Positions 1-9,409 of a DNA stretch of 64,000 nucleotides are shown one piece after another (positions within the stretch are counted from its first letter, which is position 1; each line of letters opens with the position of its first letter). Origin of the DNA: Furcasterigmium furcatum (Eukaryota > Ascomycota > Sordariomycetes > Glomerellales > Plectosphaerellaceae); the NCBI GenBank assembly GCA_001599815.1, contig BCIA01000003.1, positions 3,782,001 to 3,846,000 on the forward strand, given 5' to 3'. A program made the position numbers and the translations under genes. The notes beneath the pieces are model-generated. The model saw only the letters and a program-made list of their open reading frames with translations. It was not told where the DNA came from and ran no database searches.

Positions 1-317
1 CAACCTGGGGTCTGTGAAACAGCCCGCCTCGCGTCCTTTGTGGCTGTGAAGCTGAAAACGTCCGTAGATCCCAGTTGGGGAAATCACATTCCTCCATAGG
101 TACATCCTATAGTACATATTTACCACCAAGGAACTTGAAAGCTGGCCACTTTGGATACGAGACAGTCATCTCAAAGGCGTCACGTTCCCACGAAGAGTAG
201 ACGTCACCCAGCTCCTGTAATTTCAACCCTGGACTCTAAACACTTTGTCCTCAGAGGAATCCTGACGAGCTCTCGACATCGTGCTGTGCATCTCGACCAC
301 GGGCGCCAATCGACGAG

Positions 318-323
318 TATAAG
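318..323 (+). promoter_or_regulatory. TATA-like box of the phosphomannomutase gene
   Basis: TATAAG lies about 200 bp upstream of the phosphomannomutase start codon and is followed by a CT-rich stretch that looks like a fungal leader. Positions 1-516 otherwise hold no gene I can support. Confidence 0.4.
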
Positions 324-516
324 TGGGCGCGGGGTAGCTGCAGCCATCCACCTGCATCTCGAACTTCCATCCCACCTTTTCTCTTTACCTCTGCCCGCCC
401 AGACCGCCCCGCCTCAGTCGATCCCTCCCCCCGCGACAACCTCACTTTCTCGCTCCCGAGTCCCTCGTGGCACCAATTGACCTCCCCAACACACATTCTC
501 TCCATCACCAGACACA

Positions 517-1415
517 ATGGACCCTCGCACGGCAACCGCCCCCGTCTCGGGCCCCGAGTACCCTCCCCTCGAGGAGCGCCCCATCAAGAACACCATCTGC
601 CTCTTCGACGTCGACGGCACACTGACACCAGCCCGTCTTGTATTCCCTCTGCCCTCTACCCCTCGGCACGCCATGACCAGCTAGCTAACTACCACCACCC
701 CCAGGACATCACCCCCGAGATGACCGCCCTCCTCGCCCGCCTCCGCACAAAGGTCGCCATCGGCACCGTCGGCGGCTCCGACCTCCCCAAGCAGCAGGAA
801 CAGATCGGCAAACCCAACAACGTCCCCGTCACCACCATGTTCGACTTCAACTTCGCCGAAAACGGCCTCACCGCCTTCAAGCTGGGCGAGGCCCTCCCCT
901 CCAACAGCTTCATCGCCTGGATCGGCGAGCCCCAGTACAAGGAGCTCGTCTCCTTCCTCCTCCACTACATCGCCGACCTCGACATCCCCATCAAGCGCGG
1001 CACCTTCGTCGAGTTCCGCAACGGCATGATCAACGTCTCCCCCATCGGCCGTAACGCCTCCACCGCGGAGCGTCTCGCCTTCCAGGAGTACGACCGCGTC
1101 CACAAGGTCCGCGAGCAGTTCGTCTCCCGCCTCAGGGACCGCTTCGCCCACCTCGGCCTCAAGTACTCCATCGGCGGCCAGATCTCCTTCGACGTCTTCC
1201 CCGAGGGCTGGGACAAGACCTACTGCCTCCGCCACATCGAGGCCGAGGGCAAGCGCCCCGGCGGCATCAAGTACGACACCATCCACTTCTTCGGCGACAA
1301 GACCTTCGAGGGCGGCAACGACTACGAGATCTACACCGACGAGCGCACCACCGGCCACTCCGTCGCCAACCCCGACGAGACCATGAAGGTCCTCAAGGAG
1401 ATGTTCGACCTGTAG
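517..1415 (+). CDS. sec53: Phosphomannomutase (SEC53/PMM family)
   Basis: Converts mannose-6-phosphate to mannose-1-phosphate for GDP-mannose synthesis, feeding N-glycosylation, O-mannosylation and GPI anchors in the cytosol. Exons are 517-639 and 705-1415, giving 276 aa, close to the usual 250-270. The 65-bp intron has GT at 640, a GCTAAC branch point and AG at 704. It falls just after the HAD-type catalytic motif DVDGTLTPAR, in which the first Asp is the phosphorylated nucleophile and the second the acid/base. Further family blocks are visible (GGSDLPKQ, FAENGL, ISFDVFPEGWDK, HFFGDKT, GGNDYEIY). The ATG at 517 is chosen because it opens exon 1 in frame and follows a CT-rich leader. The gene faces the WW-PhoD gene tail to tail. 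Confidence 0.93.
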
Positions 1416-1737
1416 ATCTATCTGCCCGGGCAGACACGAAAAGGAGCATGACGGAGGGAACCAAAAAAAGGAGGCATCACTCATACGGCCATCCACTCAT
1501 ACACTTTAATGACGAGACGATAATAACAAGAAGAAGACAGCCACGCTCAAGAGTAATTCGCTTCAATTTGCAGTGAATAATAAATGATCCCGATACAAAA
1601 AGCATCATCATACTTGTAGCTCCAAATCGCCATGATAAATGAATAGCTGTGAAAATGCATGGGTCAATGATGCCAGGAGGAGAAAATGGTGAAAAACAGC
1701 GCCAGCCCGCGCAATATGAGCCTCCGCCTCACTCGCT
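1416..1737. other. Short convergent intergenic region
   Basis: This 322-bp stretch separates two convergent stop codons and presumably holds both 3' UTRs. Nothing else is recognisable in it. Confidence 0.5.
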
Positions 1738-4162
1738 TCACCTTCCAAACTCCAGGTGTGGCACGATGACGGGCCCGTACTTTGTGGGCGCCGTGAAAGC
1801 TCCGTCGCCCTGCACCACAAAGTCGACCGCCAGGCTGACCTTGGACAGCCCCTGCTGCTGCTGCATGCCGCCATTCACGATGGACATGCCCGACGAGAAG
1901 CCCGCCTGCTGCTGCTGGATGACCTCCGGGTCGTAGGCGATGCAAGCAATGTAGTTGCGCCGGCCCATGAGCTTCTTGAGCTCGCGCGCCGACCCCGATG
2001 CGTCCGTGTGGAAGATCTCCATCATGTCCTCCTTGGTATCCGAAATCTCATGCGTCGACTTTTGCCCGTTCGTGGGGACGTAGAGAAGCTTGTTGTTATG
2101 AAGGAGCTTCAGGATGTAATTGGCGGCAGGTTGCGCCACGATTGGCGAAGTTATGAGCTGGTACATAGTCTTGTGGTCGCTCGGGTGCGATGGATCGTGG
2201 ACAAGGCCGGCGCCAGCTGCAGCAACGTCTGTGATCAAAGTCAGTCATGGAACAGCACCAGTCGTCATGTGTTAAAACATACCTCCCGAAAGGAACGTCA
2301 TGCGGAGGCCCTTCTGCTGAGAAATGCCTTGCAGCGTGCGGATGAAGTACGTCCGCTCCAGGTCCTTCGAGTCGTGTGTCCACATGTCCTTCAACACTTC
2401 GCCAAGATCAATCTCGCCGAATTGGTTGAGCACATTGCCCATGAGGCCGCCCTTGCCTACGGCCTTCTTCACCTGACTGAAGCCCGAGGCGACCACCTCC
2501 TTTCCTCCAACGATGCCCGCCACGGAGCTCGTCACCTTGCCAAGTACATTGTAACCGGTGTTGACGACCTTCTTGCCGGTTGTGACGGCGGATGCCAAGC
2601 TTTCCACCGCCTCCAGGCGGGGATATACCAGGGGGACCGGGATCATCCAGATGCAGTGCTGCACACTAGGTGGCATCGTCGCTACCTTCGGGAAGATGCC
2701 CTGATATGTTGGGCCGGCCATGACCCGGCTTTGCGACCTCTCCGACCTGCAGTCGGCGCCGACCACTGCTACAGCGGGGCCCAGGAACTTCACAAAGTGC
2801 CAGCCTTGGCCAGTGATTGTGAACAGGTCGAGATCGTTGCTGACGTTGCGGAGGATATCGACGGTTGTGTGGTGTTGGAAGAGCAGATACATCTCGACTG
2901 CTACCCTGCCAATGTTCTTGAACATTTGCGACTGTTGCATGTAGTCGGGGTACGATCCGTAGCCGTCGAAACTGAGAGACTGTCATCAGCGAATGCCCCA
3001 ATCAGAGAATACTTGCGAAGCTTACATGTCATGATCGTCGACTTGCAGAACATGAGGAATCTGTGCAAAAGCCTCCCTCAGATATGGCTGATCAAAGTGA
3101 CTCGTGTAGTAGTGGAAATAGGCGTGTGTCACGTCCTCCTCATGCCGTGCGGTCCAAGGCGACTTCTTCCTGTTTTCTTTGCCGCTCATGGCAAGCCACT
3201 GCTTCAGGAGTGGGACATCTTTCCAGAGTCTATCTCCGTAAATTTGGTCGCCGAGGCCGAGCTGAACGTGGAAGCCGCCACAGTCAACGTTCTTCTGGAG
3301 AACATCCTTCCACATGAAGCCGATTCCACCAAGCTTGGCTCGCTCGTTCTGGTTCGTGGTGGCGGCGAAGTCGTTGTTGGAATGGGCAATGAAACGCCAG
3401 CCGATCTCATGACGACCTGCAACGACGAATTCATATCTTGTGCAGCCCAGATGCGAAGTCACAGCATATGTCCAACGCTCGGTGCCTCCCTCGCCCATTT
3501 GCAGCTCAATGTCATATTTCCAGAAAGTCCAACGCTGATGTGTATAGATGCTGCGAGGCATCAACTGTCGCGGGTTCGGAGAGAGGTCTTGGCTCTGATG
3601 GAGGTGCATTGTCGGAGGCTGCGGGGCATCTGTCACAATCATTATGCTGCCGAACCAGATGCCCTTCTCGATATCCATGTTGCAATACCGCAGATAAGGC
3701 CCGAAGTATACCCCGTTGGTCGGTTGGATGGTGAAAACATCCACACCAGCGCTGGGAGGTGGACCAGAGAATCCGGCCGCCGAGGGTGTCTGAGATGCTG
3801 CAACGCTCATTATGCTCTCGGCATAACCTGGTGTCTGTTGCGGCGCGAACATTGGAGATGCCATAGCTTGCTTTCCAAACATTGGCGAGGCTAGCGGGTT
3901 ACCATACGTTGAAGCCGTGGGCGAGAGCGGAGCTACTTCATGGCCGATGGGGTTCGGGCCTTTGGGGAAATCCCACTGCGTGGCTTGCGTCGCCAGATGA
4001 ATGTAGTAGTACTGCCCCGAGTTCTGGTCCAGATGAGCGATCCAACCCTCGGGCAGAGGCGGGGGAGAACTAGGGCCAGCTCCAGCAGGAAACGAAGGGC
4101 CTGCGGCTGCTTGTGCACCGAACCCATTTTGTTGGGGCTTTTGCGACAGCGACTGTTGTTGA

Positions 4163-4206
<44 letters not shown>

Positions 4207-5544
4207 GTGCTGCTGGTGCTGTTGTTCGGCTTGAGGATCGTTCACAAAGGCAGGATGGCCAGGGTACTGCAGAGCAGGGGACATCAAGCCAGACGCTTGG
4301 GGCCCTGCGCTCGCCGACTTCTTGGGAGGAGACTGAGCAGGTCCGGCAGCTGGCGCAGGAGTGGAACTTGCGCTGCTGGCCTGCCCCGGGCGTTGCTTTT
4401 CGGCCGGATACTGACTGTTGCGCCCATTCGAGTTGAGTGATTCGTACGCGGGAGGCGGTGTTTTCGTTCCGAGGCGCTGGAAGTCCTGTTCCAGCACGCT
4501 CACCTGAGGCTGTCCGGATTGTTCGCCTTGCGATGAAGGCTGAGGGGGCGGGCTGAAAAATGGCTGCTGCTGAGGGCTCGAGACGGGGCTCGCGCCCTGA
4601 TAGACGGTAGGAGGCCCGTGGGGTTGGTTCTCGGGATTCTCAGTCGGTGTCCAGGGACGAGGCGCTTGCGGAGGCGCACCGCCATACTGGGCCAGTCTTG
4701 AAGCAGCGGCCGCGCTTTGAGCCTGCTGCGCTTGCAGGCCCGTCAAAGTCGCAGTGCCGGAGATGCCAGAGGCGGCATACCTAGCCTCGATACCTCCGCC
4801 CGGAATGACACCCGGTTCCACTATCGGTGTCTCGGGGGGAGGTGGAGACCCTCTGCTTGCCCGGACGGTCGACGTAGATGCTGTCGAGGCAAAGCGGTTG
4901 ACGCCTTGCTCAGCAGTAGACATCCTCAGTCTCTCGGGGTCTTGGCCCGGGCGACTCTGAGTGGCGTTGGTGCTGGTACCAGGAGGCGGGTAGTATGTCT
5001 TCTTCGCAAAGGCGGGATGCTGCGACAGCGAGGGTGCTGCTGCTGGCGCTTGATGATGCTCAGGGGCCTTGATCGGCTTCGCGAACAGGCCCTCCTGCTC
5101 AACGTCCGGGCTGGTGGGCTGTGAGAGGGGTAGAGGGGCGGTACCCCGTCGCTCGGCGAGAGTCGGGCTCTTGGAATCGACGGGGCTCTGGTTCAGGCGA
5201 GGAGACGTGTCATTGTAGTCGGAACCATATCTCTTGGGCGCAGGAGGTGCAGGGTGAGCCGCCGGTTTGCTGGGCCGAAGATCTTCCTCGTCGGGGTATG
5301 GCAGAAAGGCAGCGGAGCTCGACGCGCCAGGCGGAAGCGGAAAGGAGGGCTTGTTGGCTGGTGTCGACGAGGAGGAAGAGGTAGGTGGAGGGGGGTATCT
5401 GAACCGCTCAGACGCAGGCTGAGGGCTCTGAGGCTTGAATATCCTGAGAGGCTCGACGGTTGGACTGTCGCAGTTTTCGGCGGGAGCGGGAGCGGGTTTG
5501 CTGAGGAACAGCTCCGCGTCGGGAAGACCGCGATCACGGCTCAT
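1738..5544 (-). CDS. WW domain plus PhoD-like phosphatase fusion protein
   Basis: Three exons, 5544-3026, 2971-2283 and 2228-1738, give 1,232 aa. Residues 1-490 are Pro/Ser/Gln-rich and probably disordered, with a polyglutamine tract near 438-462. A WW domain follows at about 495-530 (LPEGWIAHLD ... YYYIHL ... TQWDFP), and such domains bind Pro-rich ligands. The C-terminal half is a PhoD/metallophosphatase-like domain with GLGDQIYGD, the block DDHDIFDGYG (joined exactly across intron 1) and FLSGDV (joined across intron 2). In PhoD enzymes these blocks carry metal ligands. FLSGDVAAAG here lacks the His that often follows GDV, so activity is uncertain. The fusion resembles a broadly conserved filamentous-fungal protein of unknown function. 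Both splice joins preserve frame and rebuild family motifs, so I am confident of the model; the substrate is unknown. Confidence 0.9.
4158..4230 (-). repeat. CAG/CAA trinucleotide tract encoding polyglutamine
   Basis: On the coding (minus) strand this is a run of CAG and CAA codons with occasional CAC, producing about 20 Gln with interspersed His at residues near 438-462 of the WW-PhoD protein. It is a candidate length-variable microsatellite. Confidence 0.85.
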
Positions 5545-5883
5545 GATGGCTGGTGCTTTGTTCCCGCGACGACGATTTGCGCGTGCGTAGCCAGAGGGCA
5601 GTGCTGGACACTGACGTAGGGCACCAGAAAGAAGGAGCTGCCGCAGCGAGCTCGAAGCTCAAAGGAACACTATTTTTGGGAGCTTCGAGGCAGGCCGCCT
5701 TTGTGGCCGCGTCAAGACCAGGGGGGGAAGTCTCTTGAGTGAGCGGGGTTCTCGATGAGCTCTGGGCACCACGACAAGAGGTGACCGCGAAGCTGTCCGG
5801 CCGCTTTTGCGTGCGAACAACAGTCTTGCTGAGAGAGGGGAAACCGACGTGAGGCAGCACAGAGGGATAAAAATGAAGCTTCT

Positions 5884-5919
5884 GGGGGAGGACAGGAGGG
5901 AGAGAGAGAAAAAAAGGTC
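5884..5919 (-). promoter_or_regulatory. CT-box (polypyrimidine tract) upstream of the WW-PhoD gene
   Basis: On the minus strand this is an almost pure pyrimidine stretch, about 340 bp upstream of the ATG at 5544. Such CT-boxes are common near transcription starts of filamentous-fungal genes. The role here is inferred. Confidence 0.35.
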
Positions 5920-7268
5920 CGGTTCTGCATATGAACGCGACAGATAGGGGAAGCGGCGGGTTGGCGGGGGCCAGATCGGTAGAGGCCAAGAGCGCAGAAT
6001 GCGCCCCTCATCAGCTCAAGCATGGGACGAGACTGAGGGGAGATGGACCAGAAGCCCAAACTCCAGAAAGAGGGTCCCATCGGAGGGCAGACAGCGAGTG
6101 AGATGGCGTCGTCGAGGTCTCGGCGCCCTGTGAACCAGGGGTTACATTGTGGATTGCGTGGGTGCCGGGATGGCGGGCGGCAACGACTGGCCGCATGCCC
6201 TCTGCCGCATCGCGAGGGAGCTTGATGATTGGGCCAGTGCGACGGGCGCTTAGAGAAGAACAGAGTCGGCCAGAGTCCGTCGAGAGGCACCAGGTCGAGA
6301 TCAAAGGGCGAGCGAGCAAATGACGGCCGCTCTGCCTATTTGCAAGCGCCCAACCAGCGGGAGCTAATAACGAGCCCACTCCGGCGAGGATAAGTCTTGT
6401 GCCTGGACGGGGTGGTCGTGGTAGTCGTCATCGGCAGACGACGTGAGGAGGGGCATCACATCCGTGGACGGGAGTGGCGCGTTGTCGTGGAACATGGCGA
6501 GCCTGTTGTCGAGATGTCGATGTTGTAGGACCCGAGGTTCTCACCTCCATTCTTTTCTAACTCGAGGCGAGTGCAAGCAAAATGGACGAAGCAGGTGCTC
6601 CGGACACGAGAAGGAGCGACTCACTCGAGGGACCAGACGCCCACAGTTGGACCCAGAACGGGCCGGGACCCACTTGAGCTCCAGGGACCGACAAGGTCGA
6701 TGCGCGGCCCAAAAACTTGGCGGCGGTTGCAGCGTGCACATCCAACTTCTTCTCTGCATCATGCATCTCCCATCCGTCTGTCTTCAACTTCGGCTCGCGG
6801 GTATGATGACGGCGGGTGCAGCAGGCCGCATCCTGGCGCCTCGCCGTTGCAGCCACCCGGCAGTCTTCATCAGCGACTAGCCACGACGTCGAGCGAGCAT
6901 GTCTGTCTTGATTCGGACTAGCGGGCGATGCCCTGTCGTGCCGTGGCCGCTTGGCCGCCAGATCGGGCCCCTTGGGTTTTTGGAATTTGGTCCCGATAAA
7001 CTCGGTGAACTCGACCCTCACCGACCGAGACCCCGGTCCCGTTGCCCCAGTCTCGGGACCGGTTTATCAAATCATCGGGCCGGCCTATTCAAGAACGCCG
7101 GCTTTTCGATGTTCTATGCTCGGTGCTCGGCCCTAAAACCTGCGACGCTCTCCCCTCTCCCTCCCGTTTGCCACCCAATGACCTAAGGACTACCCCAAGG
7201 GACGCGTGGCGACTCATCTGCCTCCGGCCATTTCGGCCGCTTCACCTCGACTATGGTCGCCTCAGAGC

Positions 7269-7291
7269 TTCGACTCTCTTCTGAGGTCTTC
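7269..7291 (+). promoter_or_regulatory. Candidate step-type heat-shock element
   Basis: Three TTC triplets start at 7269, 7279 and 7289, exactly 10 bp apart. This matches the gapped step-type site of fungal heat-shock factor, in which 5-bp units are separated by 5-bp gaps. It lies about 370 bp upstream of an Hsp20-family gene. The pattern is short and could arise by chance. Confidence 0.4.
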
Positions 7292-7507
7292 TCGGGGTGT
7301 GCATGCTAGGCCAACCGACTGGTTTGATGATCCGGGGCTAGATTCGTCATCCTTGGTTTGGCCTCGAACGATGTACACGTCTCCCTCAAACTGGGTGATG
7401 TGCGACTTTGTGCTCCCTCCCCTGGGGTTTCTATCAAACGTGCGGCGTCGCTTCTGCCTGCGCTTGTTGCCTGGAGAGCCACTCTTAACTGTGTGTAGAC
7501 TTGGAAC

Positions 7508-7513
7508 TATAAG
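7508..7513 (+). promoter_or_regulatory. TATA box of the Hsp20 gene
   Basis: TATAAG sits about 130 bp before the Hsp20 start codon. A clear TATA box is usual for strongly inducible stress genes. Confidence 0.5.
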
Positions 7514-7641
7514 TACGATAACTAACAGGCTGTGAACTGCTTACCATCACACTCCTCTCTTCCCATCACCATTCTCACTTCATCTCCATCCTTACCCTTA
7601 CTATCACACACCGATAACTTCAAGCTGTTAACTGCCTTGAC

Positions 7642-8757
7642 ATGGCCTGGAATAACAGAAACAACGATTCTTTCCCCTTCGGGGAGGGTCATCCCTGGCG
7701 TGGCAACCCCTGGACCACCCCGGGGGTTGACCGTGCCCCCGGCGCTCCTACTCCTCAAGAGATCCTCGACCACTGGTACCAAAGGTTCCAGAATGAAGCC
7801 TCGTTCGGCGGTCCGTCTGGCGGTCGTTCCGCTTGGACACCTCCGCCTGTGCCGTTCATGCCCCAGCGCGGAGCCTTCTTTGGCTATGGGCCTCGGGGCG
7901 GCCGCCGTGCCCAGCCGGCGCGGGACGATGCCGGCGAAGGATCCTCCCGGGACGCCCCCCAGCAGCCCACGACCGGCGTCGCCGACAACGATCCCCCCAC
8001 GTCCACGCCGGACCTCCTGAGCGACGATGCTCCCAGCCCCGGCACCGCCGTCCCCGAGGAACCTCAGTTCCCTCATCCGCCTCCACCGCCTCCTCACCAT
8101 TCCCACCAGCCTCCCCCCTATCCCGGCCGTCCTCATCGCGGCGGCGGCCGAGGCCGAGGCGGACATCACCACCCCGGCGGCTGCCGCGGTCCCGCGCATC
8201 ATCCCGAGCCTCCTACAAACCCCTGGTCCCAGACCTTCCACTCGCTGGCTAACGCCATATTCCCCAACGCCGCCGCGAACACGGCCAACCAGGCAACAGA
8301 TGAGGCCCCCTTCNCCCCGCCTCTCGACCTCTTCTCCACCCCTTCCGCCTACGTCCTCCACCTCGCCCTCCCCGGCGCGAAGAAGGACGACATCGGCATC
8401 GATTGGGACCCGGACACCAACACCCTCCGCGTCGCCGGCGTCGTTCACCGGCCCGGTGACGAGGCCCTCCTCGCCTCCCTCCTCCCCACCACCGCGGAGC
8501 GCCGCGTCGGCTACTTCGAGCGCCTCGTCAGGCTCCCGCCCCGCGAGGCCGCCGAGCAGTCCCGCCGCTGGCGCAACGTAAAACCCCAGGGCACCCGCGT
8601 CGGCGGCGACGCCGACCACATGGACTACGAGGAGGAGGGCCGCGAGGAGATCGACGCAGCAGGCATCACCGCCCGCATGGAGGATGGCGTCCTCATCGTC
8701 ACGGTGCCCAAGGTCGAGAGGGGATGGACCGAGGTCACCAAGATCGACATTGATTAA
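7642..8757 (+). CDS. Hsp20/alpha-crystallin family small heat-shock protein (HSP30-like)
   Basis: An intronless gene of 371 aa. Residues 1-220 are low-complexity and rich in Pro, Gly, His and Arg, including a Pro/His run and a Gly/Arg run. The C-terminal 145 residues are an alpha-crystallin domain beginning PPLDLFSTPSAYVLHLALPG and ending MEDGVLIVTVPKVER, with the terminal strand seen in this family. A 60-residue insertion (about 275-335) splits the beta-sandwich, as is common in fungal HSP30 proteins. Family members are ATP-independent holdases that bind unfolding proteins during stress. The sequence has one unresolved base (N at 8314), so one codon is undefined. A TATA box and a possible heat-shock element lie upstream. 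The long disordered N-terminus is larger than in classical HSP30. Confidence 0.85.
   Translation: MAWNNRNNDSFPFGEGHPWRGNPWTTPGVDRAPGAPTPQEILDHWYQRFQNEASFGGPSGGRSAWTPPPVPFMPQRGAFFGYGPRGGRRAQPARDDAGEGSSRDAPQQPTTGVADNDPPTSTPDLLSDDAPSPGTAVPEEPQFPHPPPPPPHHSHQPPPYPGRPHRGGGRGRGGHHHPGGCRGPAHHPEPPTNPWSQTFHSLANAIFPNAAANTANQATDEAPFXPPLDLFSTPSAYVLHLALPGAKKDDIGIDWDPDTNTLRVAGVVHRPGDEALLASLLPTTAERRVGYFERLVRLPPREAAEQSRRWRNVKPQGTRVGGDADHMDYEEEGREEIDAAGITARMEDGVLIVTVPKVERGWTEVTKIDID
8314..8314. other. Ambiguous base (N) in the assembly
   Basis: The only undetermined base in the window lies in the Hsp20 coding sequence, after TTC and before CCCCG. The reading frame is kept on both sides, so this looks like a base-call problem rather than a gap. 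Confidence 0.95.
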
Positions 8758-9090
8758 GCGGTAACGGACGGATGTAACCTGGCACGAGGGTCGCAAAGTA
8801 CATAGCTGATCCAGCGATATTGCGTTCTGGGTATTATTGCTTCTTTGTTTGTTTATAGCTGTAATACTAGTGCTGTATCCTACTTCATATGATAATGAAT
8901 TCATAATAGTCTTTCCTGTCATTTCCAATGTATGATGTCCGGGACCATGTTCTTGGTGCCTCGTAATACACCCTGATCTAATCACCACTGCAAACATACC
9001 TCCACTGGCTCAGCCTGCGGCGCCTCTATAGGTATCCTTTAGGGCTGTTCAAAGTCGATTAGTTAGTCTTAAGAATTCCCTATAACTCAA

Positions 9091-9330
9091 CAATAGGCCA
9101 TCTCGAAGACACCGTATTTGAGTTAAAGGGGGGTTCAAAAAGAGGCCATCTCGAAGACACGATATCCGACTCGGAGACAGATTCAATAAGAGGTCATCTG
9201 AAAGAAACAATATCGACTTAAAGGCGGATTTAATAAGAGACCATCTCCAACATACGATGGTCGACTGGAGACGATGTCAATAAGGGGCCATCTCGATGAA
9301 AGCATGTCCGAATTCGCATCTGACTAAACT
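9091..9330. repeat. Five-copy diverged 47-48 bp tandem repeat
   Basis: Units share the core AATAAGAGGCCATCTCGAA followed by GACACGATATCGACT-like sequence. The aligned CCA (TCA in copy 3) of each unit begins at 9098, 9146, 9194, 9241 and 9288, so the period is 48, 48, 47 and 47 bp. Copies 1 and 2 are the most alike; copies 3-5 carry more substitutions. The array sits between the Hsp20 3' end and the convergent pilB 3' end. It has no coding potential or transposon features. Confidence 0.85.
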
Positions 9331-9409
9331 AGAGTCCATATCAATACTAACGGCGCGCCTCCTTAGCATTCATCTCACTCCCCATTGACGAGGTGTATCT
9401 GGCCACCTT

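Larger units (their letters stand above)
5545..7641. other. Long divergent intergenic region (2.1 kb)
   Basis: This region lies between the WW-PhoD start (minus) and the Hsp20 start (plus). All open frames in it are short, without introns or family resemblance, and I accept none as a gene. It contains a purine tract, a candidate heat-shock element and a TATA box, each listed separately. An undetected non-coding RNA or long 5' UTR cannot be excluded. Confidence 0.5.

Noticed and set aside
681..1496. 271-aa minus-strand frame opposite phosphomannomutase
   Set aside because: Repetitive Gly/Ala/Val/Leu/Glu composition is the usual antisense shadow of a codon-biased gene. The plus strand carries a clear enzyme.
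1756..3894. 712-aa plus-strand frame opposite the WW-PhoD gene
   Set aside because: It spans two well-supported introns of the minus-strand gene and has no domain; it is a shadow frame.
6443..7021. Overlapping 100-150-aa frames in the long intergenic region
   Set aside because: No domain, no conserved start context, biased composition and mutual overlap; treated as non-coding.
6986..7070. GGTCCCG/CGGGACC and GATAAAC/GTTTATC inverted segments
   Set aside because: The order of the arms is swapped, so they cannot form one hairpin. Short complementary words are expected in GC-rich DNA.
7522..8997. 491-aa minus-strand frame over the Hsp20 gene
   Set aside because: Arg/Gly/Val-rich antisense of a GC-rich gene with no family resemblance, and it lacks a fungal-style start.
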